From: Porpolomopsis calyptriformis
Lineage: Eukaryota > Basidiomycota > Agaricomycetes > Agaricales > Hygrophoraceae
DNA length: 64,000 nucleotides
Direction of reading: 5' to 3'
NCBI GenBank assembly: GCA_951640195.1
Contig: OX621169.1
Location: 1,302,001 to 1,366,000, forward strand
Part shown: positions 11,697-26,301 of the stretch, piece after piece
How positions within the stretch are numbered: the first letter of the stretch is position 1
How the letters are laid out: the number at the start of each line of letters is the position of its first letter
The notes under the pieces: model-generated
What the model was told of the DNA's origin: nothing
Databases searched by the model: none
The model's input: only the letters and a program-made list of their open reading frames with translations
Program-made: the position numbers and the translations under genes

Positions 11697-12675
11697 CTAA
11701 ACGAATTCCCATTTAACTGCAGAGTTTTATCGTGAATATACAGGCAAAAGGAGAGCAGATGTAGACGCACTGGACACCTCGCCTTCTTGGAGGTCGGCGA
11801 TCGCGGCGAACGCGGATTTCGAGAGATCGATGGAGTTCGCGTTGTTGCACGTGGGGCAATCGTCAGCAACCGTGACCGTTACGGACTTGCCGTTCTTCTC
11901 ATTAATGATCTTAACTTGCTTCCCGCATAGCGGAGAACTGTTCCCCGAGTTGCCGTAGCGGGCGGAATCTGGGTGAGAGGGATGATTGGTGAAAGATGTA
12001 ACGTTCGGACATGAGTTAGACCTACCCATCGCACAAATGAAATCGGAATCCTGATGGACTTTGCCACAGGCACCTGCAACACCATTTTGGAAAAAGAATG
12101 TTGCCCTGGAGAATGTTGTATTAGATGACGAAAGAAGGCGCAAAAAGATGATACTGACACTCCGCCGGCGTTGAAGTTACCTGCGGGTGATTTGTTGGCG
12201 GTGGCAGGCTTTGTGGCCTGGGAAGCGTGAGAAGTTGTCGTGGTATGGTGGGTCGCGGTGGTGTGGTGGGTGGTTGCCGAGGAATGGTGGGCAAGAGCTG
12301 CCGTGGCGTGGTGGGTGTGAGAGGTTGTCGGGGTGGCATGGGCAGGGGGATCGTTGCAATCAGTCGCCTCACCTGAGGGAGTGCACTCTGCAGGGCGGCT
12401 ACTGAGCTTCTCATTGATCAGGAGAGGATGGCAACAGGCGTCGAAGAACGGTGTGCTATGTTGGCTCTCGCAATCAAGTGCCAGGTAACGTTCGTGATAG
12501 GTGGCATAGCGCTGGAGTGAAATAATCAGACGAAAGAGACGACATGCTTGGAGTGTGGCCCGACCTCTAAGATGGCGCTATCATACGACTTGGGTTGAGT
12601 AGCGCGTGGCAGGACGAGAGCGGACGCGATTGAAGCGACGGCGAGAACGGAGGCGAGGTTGAATGAAGAGAACAT
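11697..12675 (-). CDS. Secreted double-psi beta-barrel (RlpA/expansin-like) protein
   Basis: This is a small extracellular protein of the DPBB/barwin-like type found in fungal secretomes. Five exons, 12675-12565, 12511-12159, 12105-12026, 11968-11771 and 11716-11697, give 253 residues. A signal peptide is clear (MFSSFNLASVLAVASIASA). Next comes a short Cys-containing segment, then a linker very rich in Thr, His, Ala and Ser around 12190-12350. The DPBB domain follows: GVATFFFQNGVAGACG, RYGNSGNSSPLCGKQVKI, TVADDCPTCNNANSIDLS, and the closing SIKWEFV. The TVADDCP...IDLS motif holds the conserved Asp residues of the fold. Whether it loosens cell walls or acts as an inhibitor or effector cannot be read from the sequence. 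Confidence 0.83.
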
Positions 12676-13168
12676 CGTAGTTGAGGGTGGGAGTAGGGAC
12701 GGTGAAGATGAAGAGAACGGTTGGGGTTTTAAAAGAGCGATAAATGAATTTAAGGCCAGGAAACTGGGAAAGAAGGTCCGGTGAGAATTGCGCGGAGAAG
12801 AGGAAATTAAACACGAGGCCACGGGGGGATGGATGGAGGATGGAGGAGGGGGAGAGGAGATGAGGTGGGGACGGGGGGGGGGATGAGGGACTTACCTGGA
12901 CAGAAAGCGCGGAAAGGGCGAGGACCTGAAAAAAAATGAAAAAGAAAAAAGAAAATTATACTTTCTGGAACAAATATAACCAAACATTCTCACGGTTTAC
13001 TTCCGAGGCAACAGGTAACCACGGTAATGTAATTCTACCGAACGTGGGTACCTCGAGGGGGGGGGTGGGATCTCATCCATAAATATTCATACATGCAAAG
13101 TAGGAAAAAGGGAAGAGAATTGGAACAAAGAAACAAATTGGGAAATCAGCATGGGTGGTATTCATCGT
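12676..13168. other. Intergenic: promoter of the DPBB gene and 3' end of SCAMP
   Basis: About 490 bp without a gene. The part nearest 12700-12760 would be the promoter of the minus-strand DPBB gene; it contains a TTTTAAAA-like run near 12727-12733 on that strand. Guanine-rich runs occur around 12868-12881 and 13058-13066, and an A-rich stretch around 12928-12955. I see no conserved ORF or RNA gene here. Confidence 0.5.
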
Positions 13169-14484
13169 TTAACCTCGCGTAAAGTATGCTTTTGCCCCGT
13201 GAGAGGCCAGTTCCGACTTGGCCTATTCGTGCGCGCGCTGTTTAGTGGCGTATGTGTACCCATCAGCTTTCAAACTCACCTTCTCAACCGAGTGGCCCGC
13301 AGCGTTGTGGTGGGCCCAAATCTAAAGAATGAGTCTATTCAAGCCCCAGATTTCTCACCCGGATGGGGTTGTTGCGCTTACCTGGCGGTAATAAAACGTA
13401 TTTCCGGCGCCTTGTACAGTCCATCCGATGGTCGTCACCGTCCCGAACACAGCCGCCACGAAAGCATGCCTTTGGTACATCGTAATCGTGTTTATTAACC
13501 CTGCGGAACCGGTGCTGAAGTCCACGGTGGGTAAGAAGACCGTCTCAGGAATATTAATTTCTCACCCCGGAAGACCAATGATCCTAGGACACGCGGCGTC
13601 AAGTCAATCAAAAAACGAAGGGAAGACAGCCTCACATGTAGATGCTAAAAAGAAGGTGGAAGCCGCCGAAGAAAAAGTACAAGTCTGGAAAGAAAAACGC
13701 CGGTCAGTCCGGAACTAGGCTGATACCACCAGAGTTACAGTAATATAAAGATTGCTCCTGGAAATGTCTCGCAATAAGTATATGTCACAGCCTGTGTACG
13801 GGATGCACCGATCACCTTCATGTAGCCGTTATAGATCGGGCTTGTGTCCCTGTCAGTAAGATGAACACCGAACAGTAAATCGTGGGCTCTAACCGGTACC
13901 ACAGCAGGAAAGAGAGAATGCCAATGAGCAGCAAATAACTGGAAAGATATTACAGCTCGTTGAGAAATTGGACAGCAAGACCGGAGATGTGAGATTGACC
14001 CAATGCTTCCACCCACGTCCCTGCCCCCATCACGAGAACCAGCCAAGAGAAGGGTGATGCAGGCGACGACATTGAAGACCAGAGTTCCAAGCAGGACCAA
14101 CCATAGTTGGTACAATCGTGTGATCAGAGGCTGAGAAGCCTCTGGTATCTCCTCTTTTATTGAGTGGTAGATGAGCGGGAGGACTGCGCGAGATGTCAGT
14201 CGAAAGACAGAAAATGAACGGAAGATGCAGACATGGTGGCCAGTTGTTCTTTCCATGAGTTCGGATTTGCTCTGCTCTTCTGTTCAATTCCGCCTCTCTT
14301 CTGTCCAATTCTCTCGCCCGCTCTTCCAACTCATTATTATCCGTATTCGAGCGCGCAGAAGGTACTGGGTCATCAAAGGGGTTTGCATCCAGCGAATGCG
14401 TCGACGCAAAAGGATTTTGAGTAATCTCGGCTGGGTGGTGTTAATACGAGGCATACCGAGCGAATGAAGACTGCACTCACCCAT
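13169..14484 (-). CDS. Secretory carrier membrane protein (SCAMP)
   Basis: SCAMPs are four-helix membrane proteins of the post-Golgi recycling system. Eleven exons (14484-14481, 14430-14233, 14183-14000, 13938-13894, 13840-13816, 13757-13739, 13684-13636, 13583-13566, 13514-13382, 13321-13280, 13222-13169) give exactly 256 residues. The first coding exon is only ATGG. Two NPF motifs (TQNPFAS and the variant ANPFDD) lie at the N-terminus, followed by a coiled coil with heptad Glu/Arg (ELDRREAELNRRAEQI). The family signature NNWPPFLPLIYHSIKEEIPE leads into four hydrophobic helices: LWLVLLGTLVFNVVACITLL, YLLLIGILSFLLWY, YLYFFFGGFHLLFSIYMIIG and HAFVAAVFGTVTTIGWTV. The number of introns relative to protein length is striking. 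Confidence 0.9.
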
Positions 14485-14922
14485 GTTCGTTGGCTGCGCT
14501 GTCCACGGTGTCCAATGTCCTAAAACAAATATATATTATGTAATTATTCATTTCTTTGATTTGTAATCACACAGCCACTTGGACTGTGCGTTTAAGGTTT
14601 AATTCGGAGTTTGAAATATCCAAAATTATCTAAACTCGCCCACGTCGGGTTTTGTGCTCCAACCATCATCTAAAAGGTATGCCTTTCTGCCACCTTCCCC
14701 TGCCTCTCCCTTTGCTGACCGTGTCCTCCTCATTCTCAAGCCCAAAACCCGTTCAAAAAACATATTAGAAAATCTTTTTTATAAAAAAGGCGGTTGTTTC
14801 CCTGTGTGCGTTCTCTTTTTCCCTACGTCCTTTCAACCTTCTTTATCTCGAATATTTTCAGCAGTCACAGAAAAGTCCACAAAGCAGTAACGACCCATTC
14901 CCCATAAAAAATACAAACAAAT
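14485..14922. promoter_or_regulatory. Divergent promoter region of SCAMP and PAB1
   Basis: A 438-bp spacer between two start codons pointing away from each other. It must hold the promoters and 5' leaders of both genes. The stretch 14690-14850 on the plus strand is pyrimidine-rich, as is common upstream of strongly expressed fungal genes, and fits the PAB1 leader. An AG after a pyrimidine tract near 14526 (minus strand) could end a 5' UTR intron of SCAMP. No further gene is seen. Confidence 0.45.
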
Positions 14923-17274
<2,352 letters not shown>

Positions 17275-17597
17275 ACGCCGATATTGACACCGGAGAAGCG
17301 GTTGAAATCTTTCGACTAGTCCTTTCTTATGCTGTCACCGCTCTCCTGCTCCCCTGTTGCCACTTTGTAGTCTTTTTCTCCCGGCATGATTGTTTGTTTT
17401 CTTAGAGGTGGTTTGTTGAGATGATTTCCTTTGTGTGTACTTTACAAGATCAAGGTGATACAACTGCTATGCCATTCAAGTCGAAGTAGCGCCTCCTATC
17501 ATCATGCAATTTTGAGCAATTGAAGGTATGTTAAACAGGACATGCACTGGGAAGAGCGCAATCTCAACAGACCCAGGACAATTCCCTTGTACCATCC
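17275..17597. other. Convergent 3' ends of PAB1 and SPT8
   Basis: About 320 bp between the stop codons of two genes running toward each other. It should hold both 3' UTRs and poly(A) sites. Nothing coding is seen; a T-rich stretch of the PAB1 3' UTR lies at 17365-17430. Confidence 0.5.
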
Positions 17598-20000
17598 TCA
17601 TTGAATGTGTTTTATATCGTGCACAAAGACCGTTCGAGTAGAATCACCGTGCCATCCGCGATTACTACTGGCACTTACCAAAAACCTAGCGCACGGATCG
17701 ATCACTGCCTAGAATCAACCAAACTGCCCATCAACAAATAGAGGACATGACATACGCATCTGGGACACATAGCCTCCATGGTGGCCCGGGATGATCTTGA
17801 ACTGGACACTGCCTTTTGCTTTCGTTGAGCCGTCCGGCTCGCCTGCTTCGACAGCATTCCAGAGGCGTATATTGTCGGTAGACGCGCTGGCAAAGAAGAG
17901 TAAAAAAAAAAACGATTGGATGCACACGTCGAGAGTAGAATAGCTCACCATGCGATGTGTCGGCCGTCCGGAAACGGGACGACGCAGGAGACTACGCCGG
18001 AGCTCGCCGGATTTCGCAATATCTTCAAATGCCTTGGAGTGCCGTTAGGTCCCGATCGACCCAGCTGTCGCACGTCCCAGATGTCCACCGTGCCATTACG
18101 CCTGCCCGCAAAAATATGGGCACCATCGGCGGACCAACAAGCCTGTGAAAGACCAAAGGTGCGTTCAATTGTCATGCTGATAATAATCGATGGCGTATTC
18201 CACTTTCTGAAACGTACCGAAACACACCAAGGCGGTGTTTTTTCGCTCATCCATAACCGGCCGACTCCCTTGCCCACCGTTTTTTCTCTTCTGTCCCAGA
18301 GGATGACCTGACCGTCGATAGAGGCGGTCAGTATCACATCGGCAGAGTAAGTCGCGTATGTGGCGGGGTCCAAAAGTGGTGGTGCATTTTTTGGAGGCGG
18401 GACGATACCGAGGGACCCGCGACGGTTGGGTTTCGATGTGCGTCGTTCAGGTGTCGGTTGCCCGTCTGGGACTGCGACGTTCGAGGCTGCGACGTCAGTC
18501 CCTGATAGGGGTGGGGGAGCTTCCTGTGGACTCTGGGGTGGATTGTTAGTATTACGGTCGGGTTCGCCTTCCGCATCTGGCTCGTCGTCGAAGAGGGGAT
18601 CAAATGAGGTGTCTGATTTCGTGTCTGATTCCTGGGTTTGAACATTAGTTGCCTTCGAGACCATGATGTACCATAATGACTGCGATCCTTTGTAATATAA
18701 ACTGTGATGCAACTTACCAAGGTGGTATTACTACTTTCATCAGCAGTGACATCGGCAGAATCCTGACCGGATTGTAGACTAATAGATGAAGGACTTGACG
18801 CGGGTCGTACAGCAAGCGCTGCGAGCTGCGCGCCATGGGCTGTGAAATGCCGAACAATTTGTCCCGTATTAAGGTCCCATTGCTGCATGCATCATAAATG
18901 TGTGAATAGTCCGAACGGTAAATAATCGGCAACCTACTAGCGCCTCGCCATCCCACCCAGCACTAAAGAAACCTTTCTCATCATGTTGCATCGAAAGTGC
19001 CGAAACGGGACCACGGTGTCCGCTCATTGCGTGGCACATGCGACCAGGATCATGGCGCACGGTAAAAAGGGTAATGTGGCCTGTCTAGAGAGGAAATAGA
19101 AGTCATGAGATGAAATTGTGCATCATTACATCGACATACATCAGACCCCGCAAGCGCCCAAAGTGCATCTGAGTGCATGAGAAGACTGTATACTGGAGAA
19201 AGGGGCGCTTCCTCCTCTTCTGAAGTATCGTAGGTCGGTGGCAAGGCGGGATTCTCCCACCAGAACCGGAGCTGTCCTGCTTTCATGATCCCCTCCACCA
19301 CACCACAGTGATGTCTTTGTGGTGCTGTGAGGAAAGTTTTTCCGTTGACAGCAGAGAATATGTCGTAGTCACGTATGTAACCGTCATCCGAGCCAGTTAG
19401 GAGGTGGGTCATGCAGAGGGAGGAGGCAAGGGCGTGAGTGGGCACTGGATGTGGGAGCGCACATATGGCTTCCACAGTGTAAGACCGGTGTGTATGTGGA
19501 CTTGCTTGAATAGAGGAGAGCAAGCCCTGTTTGCGGAGCTGGGTGGGCGAAAGAGAACGTGTGTAATTGGGGGAAAAGGGTGACGAGGCTTTCAAAATGT
19601 CAAAGAAGAAATCATTCACTCGGCACAGATATCTCACCTTTGCTCTGATCCGGTGAGGATTGTGACGAGGATGATTTAACATCCGGGCCAATGCCATCGA
19701 GAAACGATGGCTCTACAGAATGATCGGAATCGTCGTCTTCGTCTTCGTCTTCGTCGGAGCCATCGTCAGAGTCTTCAGACGATTCCTTTCCATCAGAGAG
19801 GCACGCATTTGAACACAAGGCGTAAGGCTAGGTAGGCAATGACACACATCATCTCCCTCGCTTGCATCGTCTACGCCGGCGTCTGCTTCGATAGTATCGA
19901 GCATGTCCTCGTCGCCTTCGACGTCCTCTTCACAGTCGGCATCTGTCATCCTGTCGAACTCGAGGTCATCGAGGCCTTCATCTTCGGAATCACTTGGCAT
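17598..20000 (-). CDS. SPT8: SAGA complex WD-repeat subunit Spt8
   Basis: Spt8 is the WD40 subunit of the SAGA coactivator that contacts TBP. Nine exons (20000-19848, 19785-19638, 19588-19140, 19084-18938, 18882-18718, 18652-18218, 18142-17949, 17886-17756, 17704-17598) give 642 residues. The N-terminus is very acidic (SEDSDDGSDEDEDEDDDSD). The propeller carries hallmark segments: LTGSDDGYIRDYDIFSAVNG, HHCGVVEGIMKAGQLRFWWE, MSGHRGPVSALSMQHDEKG, ILTASIDGQVILWDRR and IFAGRRNGTVDIWDVRQL. A long Pro/Ser-rich insert separates blades in exon 6, as in other fungi. The last exon (SNRGWHGDSTRTVFVHDI) uses the second of two nearby AG acceptors. Confidence 0.92.
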
Positions 20001-20079
20001 AGCCCAATACTCGATCTCGCGGAGAGCTAAACACGATGAAAGTACGGAAGTGGCACTGCACGTGCAGACATGAATCGTG

Positions 20080-20601
20080 TTATTGAGGGGTATGACCCCG
20101 TCGAGCTACCTTCAGACATATTTCCTCAAGACCTTTCACCCAAATGACCTCTATGCCAGCATCTTTTAATTTCCGTGCACCTTCGCACGTAACAAAGTCA
20201 TCTGGTTCGTGCACGCCAATGAAACATCTGCTTACTCCGGCTGCGATGAGAGCGTCTGCACAAGGGGCCAAGCCGGATGTCCTGACGGAGCAGGGCTCCA
20301 TAGTAGTGTAGACATCCGTCTGAGCGAGTATATCGGATAAATTTGCTGAAGGATGTAGAGCGGATAGTTCCTCTTGTGACAAAGAACGCAATTTAGCTAA
20401 TGCGTTGGCTTCAGCGTGTGTATTTCCGTCAAGCTCCCTTGAGTACCCGCTGGCGAGCACCGCTGGTTGGCCGTTTTCAAGGGGTGACCTAGCTATGAGC
20501 ACACATCCGACGCAGAATGCGGTTGACGTGGGTGTGCACTTCTCGGCTTCCGCAACGGCAAGTCGAAGAAATCGTAGATGCTCGTTCTCTGAAAGAAACA
20601 T
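20080..20601 (-). CDS. Cytidine deaminase-fold protein, DRAP-deaminase-like
   Basis: A single-exon gene of 173 residues with the zinc-binding motifs of the cytidine/deoxycytidylate deaminase superfamily: THAEANALAKL supplies the His and catalytic Glu, and TMEPCSVRTSGLAPC the two zinc cysteines. The segment GVHEPDDFVTCEGARKLKDA resembles pyrimidine deaminases of riboflavin synthesis (the Rib2/RibD deaminase step) more than tRNA or dCMP deaminases, so a role in riboflavin synthesis is the leading guess. No reductase domain is attached. Its start lies 150 bp from the divergent SPT6 start, implying a shared promoter. The superfamily is clear; the substrate is inferred. Confidence 0.75.
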   Translation of the reverse strand: MFLSENEHLRFLRLAVAEAEKCTPTSTAFCVGCVLIARSPLENGQPAVLASGYSRELDGNTHAEANALAKLRSLSQEELSALHPSANLSDILAQTDVYTTMEPCSVRTSGLAPCADALIAAGVSRCFIGVHEPDDFVTCEGARKLKDAGIEVIWVKGLEEICLKVARRGHTPQ

Positions 20602-20751
20602 TCAGAATGTCCTTCATCAAGCTCTACAAAGACACCCACAGACCATCGGCCATCGTCTGGTTCAAAAACTTCAGGCTGTGCTGAGTCAGCAGTGGCTACA
20701 CAAAGTACCTCCCATTCCCAGCAAGCGCTCTCATTGCCATTGCTGTCTACC

Positions 20752-23700
20752 ATGTCATCCCTGACTCCCGTGGAGCTTGATCGTCTCGCGGAGAAAGAAG
20801 ATGACCCTATGCACGCCGCAGATGAAGAAGAGGAGGGCGAAGGCGATGCGATCATGCCCGGAGATTCCGATGATAGCTCAGAAGAGCCTGAGGAAGATGA
20901 AGAGGAAGAGAAACGGATTAGGGAAGGCTTTATTGTAGAGGAGGGGGAGGAAGAAGAAAATGAAGAGGAACACAGAAGACGGAAAAGACGCAAGCGACGC
21001 CATCGTAGACGTGAGCCCACGATTATTCTTATTATTCCACTATTATTCATCAACGCTTGCAGCTGATGACGAGAAGGAGGTCTTAGAGGAAGACGATATA
21101 GAATTATTGGAGGAAAATACAGGCGCATCCTTTAGGAATCGCCTAACCCGCCTCCGTCGTGGCCGCAAGCCGGGATCCCCCTCGGCGGCTTCCTCGTCGA
21201 AAATGAAGGCAGTCGTCGAATCGTCTGATGACGATCTCGATAAAGATCTTCCCAAAGTTCAAGACATCCAACGGATTTGGGACGACGGCCGTGGCGGAGA
21301 TGGCTCTGACCTGGATGACTCGGATGGTTTCGTCACCTCTGATGAGGATCCAGATGGGACTGGGGTTATAGGAGAAGACGAGAAGGAGGAGAGAAGGCAA
21401 AGAAGAAGGTTAGAAAAAGAGCGGCAAAAAGCTAGGGGTGGCAGACCAGAGTTGGCTGGCATGGATGCTAAGTAAATCCCTCCCTCGGTGCTAGACATTT
21501 GTGAAGCTAAACCGGTTTTCCTCTCCAGCGCTTGGGCTGAAATATTTGATGTTTTTGGTGCCGGCGACGAATACGAGTTCGCTTTGGCTGGGGATGACGA
21601 AGTCGAAGATGAAGAGGAACAATTCAAGCCCGAAATGAAGTATCAGGATGTACGTTATCTGCTCATTCCCATGGAAAATATCTCACAGTCGGGCAGGTCT
21701 TCGAACCATCGGAAATTAGGGCACGTCTACTCACCGAAGACGATGATTTAATCCGGGCTCAAGACATTCCTGAGCGTATGCAGCTTGCTACTTCTTCTCT
21801 CTCTCAATCCGCAATGCTGTCTGTCCATAAACAACTGTCTGAGGCGGATCTAGGGGGCGCCGCTCTTTGGGTGACCACTCGTCTTTCAACACAAAAAACC
21901 AAAAACTTCTTTGCTCCAGATGGCTCGCAAGCCCACCTTAGGGAAGACCTGGTCCTTGCCGTGACATATGCCCTCAAATATCTCTTCATCCAGGAGTTTG
22001 AGGTAGCATATATCTGGACTCACAGACGAGACTATCTCTCACATTTCGATCCGCAAGATATAAGATCTCGGGTAGAGCTCTTAAACTTGTCTGAACTATG
22101 GAGAATATACGCACTTGGTCAAAAATATCGTTCCCTGGTGGAGAGGCAGGCCGCCTTGGATGCCTCATATTTGCGGCTCGGCGTCCAGGACGAATATTAC
22201 GAAAATGAGATACGGCAACATAGCGACAGTGTCGAGGTTGTCGCAGATGCCACGGAATGGTTGGCGATGAAATTCAAAGACCAGAAACGAAACAACTCTG
22301 ACTTTCGCTTCCACGACGACGAGCAATCGCAGCAGGAGTCCAAGAAACGCAAAATGCCCAGTCGGATTTCTGCGTATGAGGTGTCCAAAAAGACCATCGT
22401 ATCAAAACTGGCTCAAGTGCGTAATAGATTTGTAACTTCCCTTTTTGTTGAATGCTCAACCGGTCCTCACAGGGTTTTGGAATTAAACCTCATGAAATTG
22501 TTCGCAATTTTCTCACCTCTGATCACACACATTTCGTCGAAGATCAGGAACTCAGTCCCTTGGTTTACGCCGAACAGTTTGTTGATGTCGACGTAACCAA
22601 AGCGCAGAGCCCAGAAGAACTGCTTCGTCAAGCTCGGATGATCCTATCGACCGAACTAGGCAAAGATCCTCTTCTCCGACAAGAGATGCGTGAACTCTTT
22701 AAGGTGCAAGCTCGAATCTCAGTTCTACCAACAGAGAGAGGTGTCTTGAAGATCGACGAATATCATCCATACCACGTACGTGCTTCCGTGCTTTTACAAC
22801 GTGAGCGCAACTTACTCGATTTTCACTCTTCCCAGAACTTCAAATACCTGTATCATAAAGAGGTAAAAGATCTCCTCGAGACGGCTCAATTTCTGCATAT
22901 CCTTGCCGCTGAAGCGGAACACCTCGTCACGGTATCCATTTTCCTTTCCACGGAAGCAAAAGCAATGTTTGAGCGTCGGCTCAATGATGCTTTTGCGTCA
23001 GATAGCTACAGCGACACAGCGAAAGCATGGAACGAGGAGCGTGCGTTGGTTGTACAAGAAACCCTAGAACAACACCTGATTCCTGTTGGCGTCAAATGGA
23101 CAAAAGAATGGGTCCGAGAAGAAGCCGAAGATTGCTTGGCAACCCAGTGTGGGGCGCGGTTACGAAGTGTAAGCATCAATTAATTGCAGTTTATTCAATT
23201 GCTAATGTTTCTACAGCGTATCGATGTTGCTCCATATGCGATTCCCGAAATGCGGCCAGGTGATACAGCATCCATTCTTGCTGTGTCTTGGGGTAAAGGT
23301 GACCCACAAAGGGACGCCATTGCCTTGATTTTTCTAGACGAAGCGGGTCGGCTCCGTGAACACGCTAAAATTGACAATCTGGTTGATCAAGAGAACAAGT
23401 CTGAGTTTCGGGATCTTCTGAGGCGTCGGAAACCTGACGTTATCGTGATTGGTGGGTTTAGTATGGCAACGGCCAAGCTCTCTCAACGTGTCAAGGAAAT
23501 CTTGAGAGGCGAATCTTCGGAAATGAATGGAGGTGGTGCATGGACCGGCGATGCGAGTAATTCAAACGAACAGGCGTTCGAAATTCCGGTGATCTACGTT
23601 CTTGATGATGTCGCCCGTATTTATCAACACAGCAAGCGGGCCGCGGATGAGTTCAGCGCTTTATCTCCAACCGCAAAGTATTGTGTTGGATTGGCGCGGT

Positions 23701-26048
23701 ATACTCAAAACCCATTGAACGAATACGCCGCTTTAGGGCCCGACATCACCGCTATCTCATTCGACGAAGATGACCAACATCTGGTGAGCTCAAGCGTCAT
23801 GACTAGTCCAGTCCCCGTTCGTTGCTCACTCTTCGTTAGGTTCCGAAGGAAAAGCTCTTGTCCGCGTTTGAGCGAGTTCTCGTCGATGTTACAAATAAAG
23901 TCGGGGTTGATGTGAACCGCGCGGTCACTGATGACTACTATCAGCATCTCCTTCCTTTCGTCTGCGGATTGGGGCCGCGGAAAGCACAGGTTATGGTAAA
24001 GAAGATTAGTGCGATGGTCAGTCTTGTCTCAACACCATTTTTGCATGATTTTGATATTCTTTCGACACAGGGAGGAAACCTTGTTAACCGCGATCAGTTC
24101 ATCCGGAGTGGCATTTTGACAACTAAGATATTCCTCAATGCTGCGGGCTTTTTACGTATATCCCACGAGCCCGGGACGAAACCCTCAAAACCCCGCCACG
24201 TGGACGATGATGTTCCGGATCCGTTGGATGACACCCGCATCCACCCAGAGGATTACGAGTTGGCGCGTAAAATGGCAACGGACGCTCTTGAACTGGACGA
24301 AGAAGACGTCCACGACGAACATCCTTCGCACGTTATCTCCCTCATTATGCAAGATGACCAGAACGAGAGGAAGTTGTCAGAGCTCAATTTGGACGAGTTT
24401 GCCATCAGCATGTATGATGCCAATGAGGATCGGAAGCGACATACGCTCAACGTTATTCGCGAGGAACTCTTGAAACCATTTGCTGAGCATCGCAACCCTT
24501 TCACCCCTCTTGGACCATGGGATGTCTTGACCATGCTCAGCGGTGAAACGCAACGGACTTTGCGAATTGGCCTCATTGTTTCGGTTCTTGCCATTCGCGT
24601 AACACAGCAGTTCGTGTCTGTCCGTCTAGACTCGGGTATCGATGGGGTTATCCACGTGGTCTACCTCTCGGATCAAGGTAACGAGATCCCCTATAACGTC
24701 GTGAAAAAGGGTCAAACCATCCCGGGCGTTGTTATTGAGGTCAAGATAGACCTGAACGAGGATTTGTTCCTCGTCGAGCTCTCATCTCGTCCTTTGGATG
24801 TAGCTGCTGGAGATGGCCCATTTCGTCGGATCAGACACGATGATGCCTGGAATCATCAGAAATGCGACCGTGACACGGAATTACAGGCCAGGAAAAAGAG
24901 GGCTGAAGTAGATCAAACACGACGTGTCATCAAGCACCCCAATTTCCACAATTTCAACACGGCCCAAGCGGAAGCGTACTTGGATAAGCAGCAACGTGGC
25001 GATGTAGTGATTCGGCCTTCCTCGAAAGGCATTGATCATCTAGCGGTGACATGGAAGGTAGATGACAAACTCTACCAGCATATTGGTCTGTCGTTTTTAT
25101 CTCAAACGCCGCTATTCCTTTCCTAAACTTACGCTACCAGACGTCACCGAACCAAATGCTGACCCCACCGGGCAAACTATTGGCAGCCAACTCATCGTCG
25201 ACAGCACGCATAGCTACGTTGACTTGGATGAGTTAATTGTCAACCACGTTCAAGCAATGGCTCGTCGGGTTGAAGAGCTCATGGCCCATGAGAAATTCAA
25301 GCACGGCAATGAAGATGATCTTCGTGAGGCCGTACAAGCTTATTGATCTACGTGATAGTTGACCCGGTATTCTATCAGACCTCTTCCTAAAAAACTTTGT
25401 GGCAGCAAACCCCGCAAAAAGTATGTACGGGTTCACGTTAAACCGCAAGCGGCCCGGTCATTTCAGCCTTTGTTTTCTGGCCAACAAAAACTCTACTGTT
25501 CAGACCTGGGTTCGTCGTCTACTATTTCGTCCCTGAGTCACACTCACCTCTCCTTCAGCCTGTTCGTGTCGCACCGGAGGCCTACTATCTATTTGATGCT
25601 GCTGCAGTTGGGGTTCCTGAACTTTGTGATGCTTTCAAAGTCAGGTAAGTTGGGACTCGCCGCATTTATATTCTAGATCGCTGATTCTCTGGCTTGATAA
25701 TCCAGACACCTTCATGAATCTCAGAATTTGGGGGGTGGAGCGGGAAGGACACCTTATGGAGCTGGTACTCGTACTCCAGCACGGACTCCCGGACATGTAA
25801 CGCCAGGGCGAATGTCAGTGCGCCAAATTGGCCGAACCCCGAATGTTTATGCAGGTGGGACTACTCCTGCGAGTGCAACCACACCAGGCTTTGCTCAGTA
25901 TGGATACCAAACCCCATCGGCGTTCGCACCTCGCACCCCAGGATTCCCTCAACAACAAGCACCGATTCCCCCTGGTATGAATCCTGCTCGCCACGCTATG
26001 ATACAGAGCGCTGGAGGGTGGGATCAAGGTTCTGGTGGTCAATGGTGA
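20752..26048 (+). CDS. SPT6: Transcription elongation factor and histone chaperone Spt6
   Basis: Spt6 travels with RNA polymerase II and reassembles nucleosomes. Thirteen exons (20752-21010, 21063-21471, 21529-21649, 21697-22416, 22473-22775, 22836-23168, 23217-23783, 23840-24016, 24071-25085, 25141-25323, 25379-25509, 25559-25644, 25706-26048) sum to 1548 residues. The N-terminal region is highly acidic, then comes a basic patch and the Iws1/Spn1-binding area (AWAEIFDVFGAGDEYEFAL). The core follows: helical region, YqgF-like domain (PDVIVIGGFSMATAKL), helix-hairpin-helix (VCGLGPRKAQVMVKKI), S1 domain (VRLDSGIDGVIHVVYLSD) and tandem SH2 (SKGIDHLAVTWKVDDKLYQH, SMYGFTLNRKRPGHFSLCFL). The tail is Gly/Thr/Pro-rich with repeated RTP/GxTP units. 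An upstream in-frame ATG at 20692 exists but is less likely the start. Confidence 0.95.
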
Positions 26049-26301
26049 TTTTTGCATGCCCTAGCCCTGTTTTCTGTTGGACGATTCATATCAATCTACT
26101 GTATCCATACTCATAATTAAAAGAACCGACAATGAAAAAAACAGATGCAGATGCAGAGAGGATGTATTTTTCTTCGCCAGCAAACCTATAACTCATTGCT
26201 TGGTGCCGAACACCTTGTAGTTGTGCCACGCTTGAGGTAAATACCAGCTATGACATTATGACATCATGATCAAATAACTTGCCACCCTTCACCATCGAAC
26301 T

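Noticed and set aside
20692..20751. Upstream in-frame ATG for SPT6 adding 20 residues
   Set aside because: The added residues (MATQSTSHSQQ...) are not acidic like the family N-terminus, and the next ATG at 20752 starts a typical sequence; kept only as an alternative.
20493..21128. A 211-residue Ser-rich open frame on the minus strand opposite the SPT6 start and the deaminase
   Set aside because: It is the mirror of the acidic GAG/GAA/GAT-rich SPT6 N-terminus; poly-Ser composition is what such DNA gives on the other strand, and both true genes are well supported.
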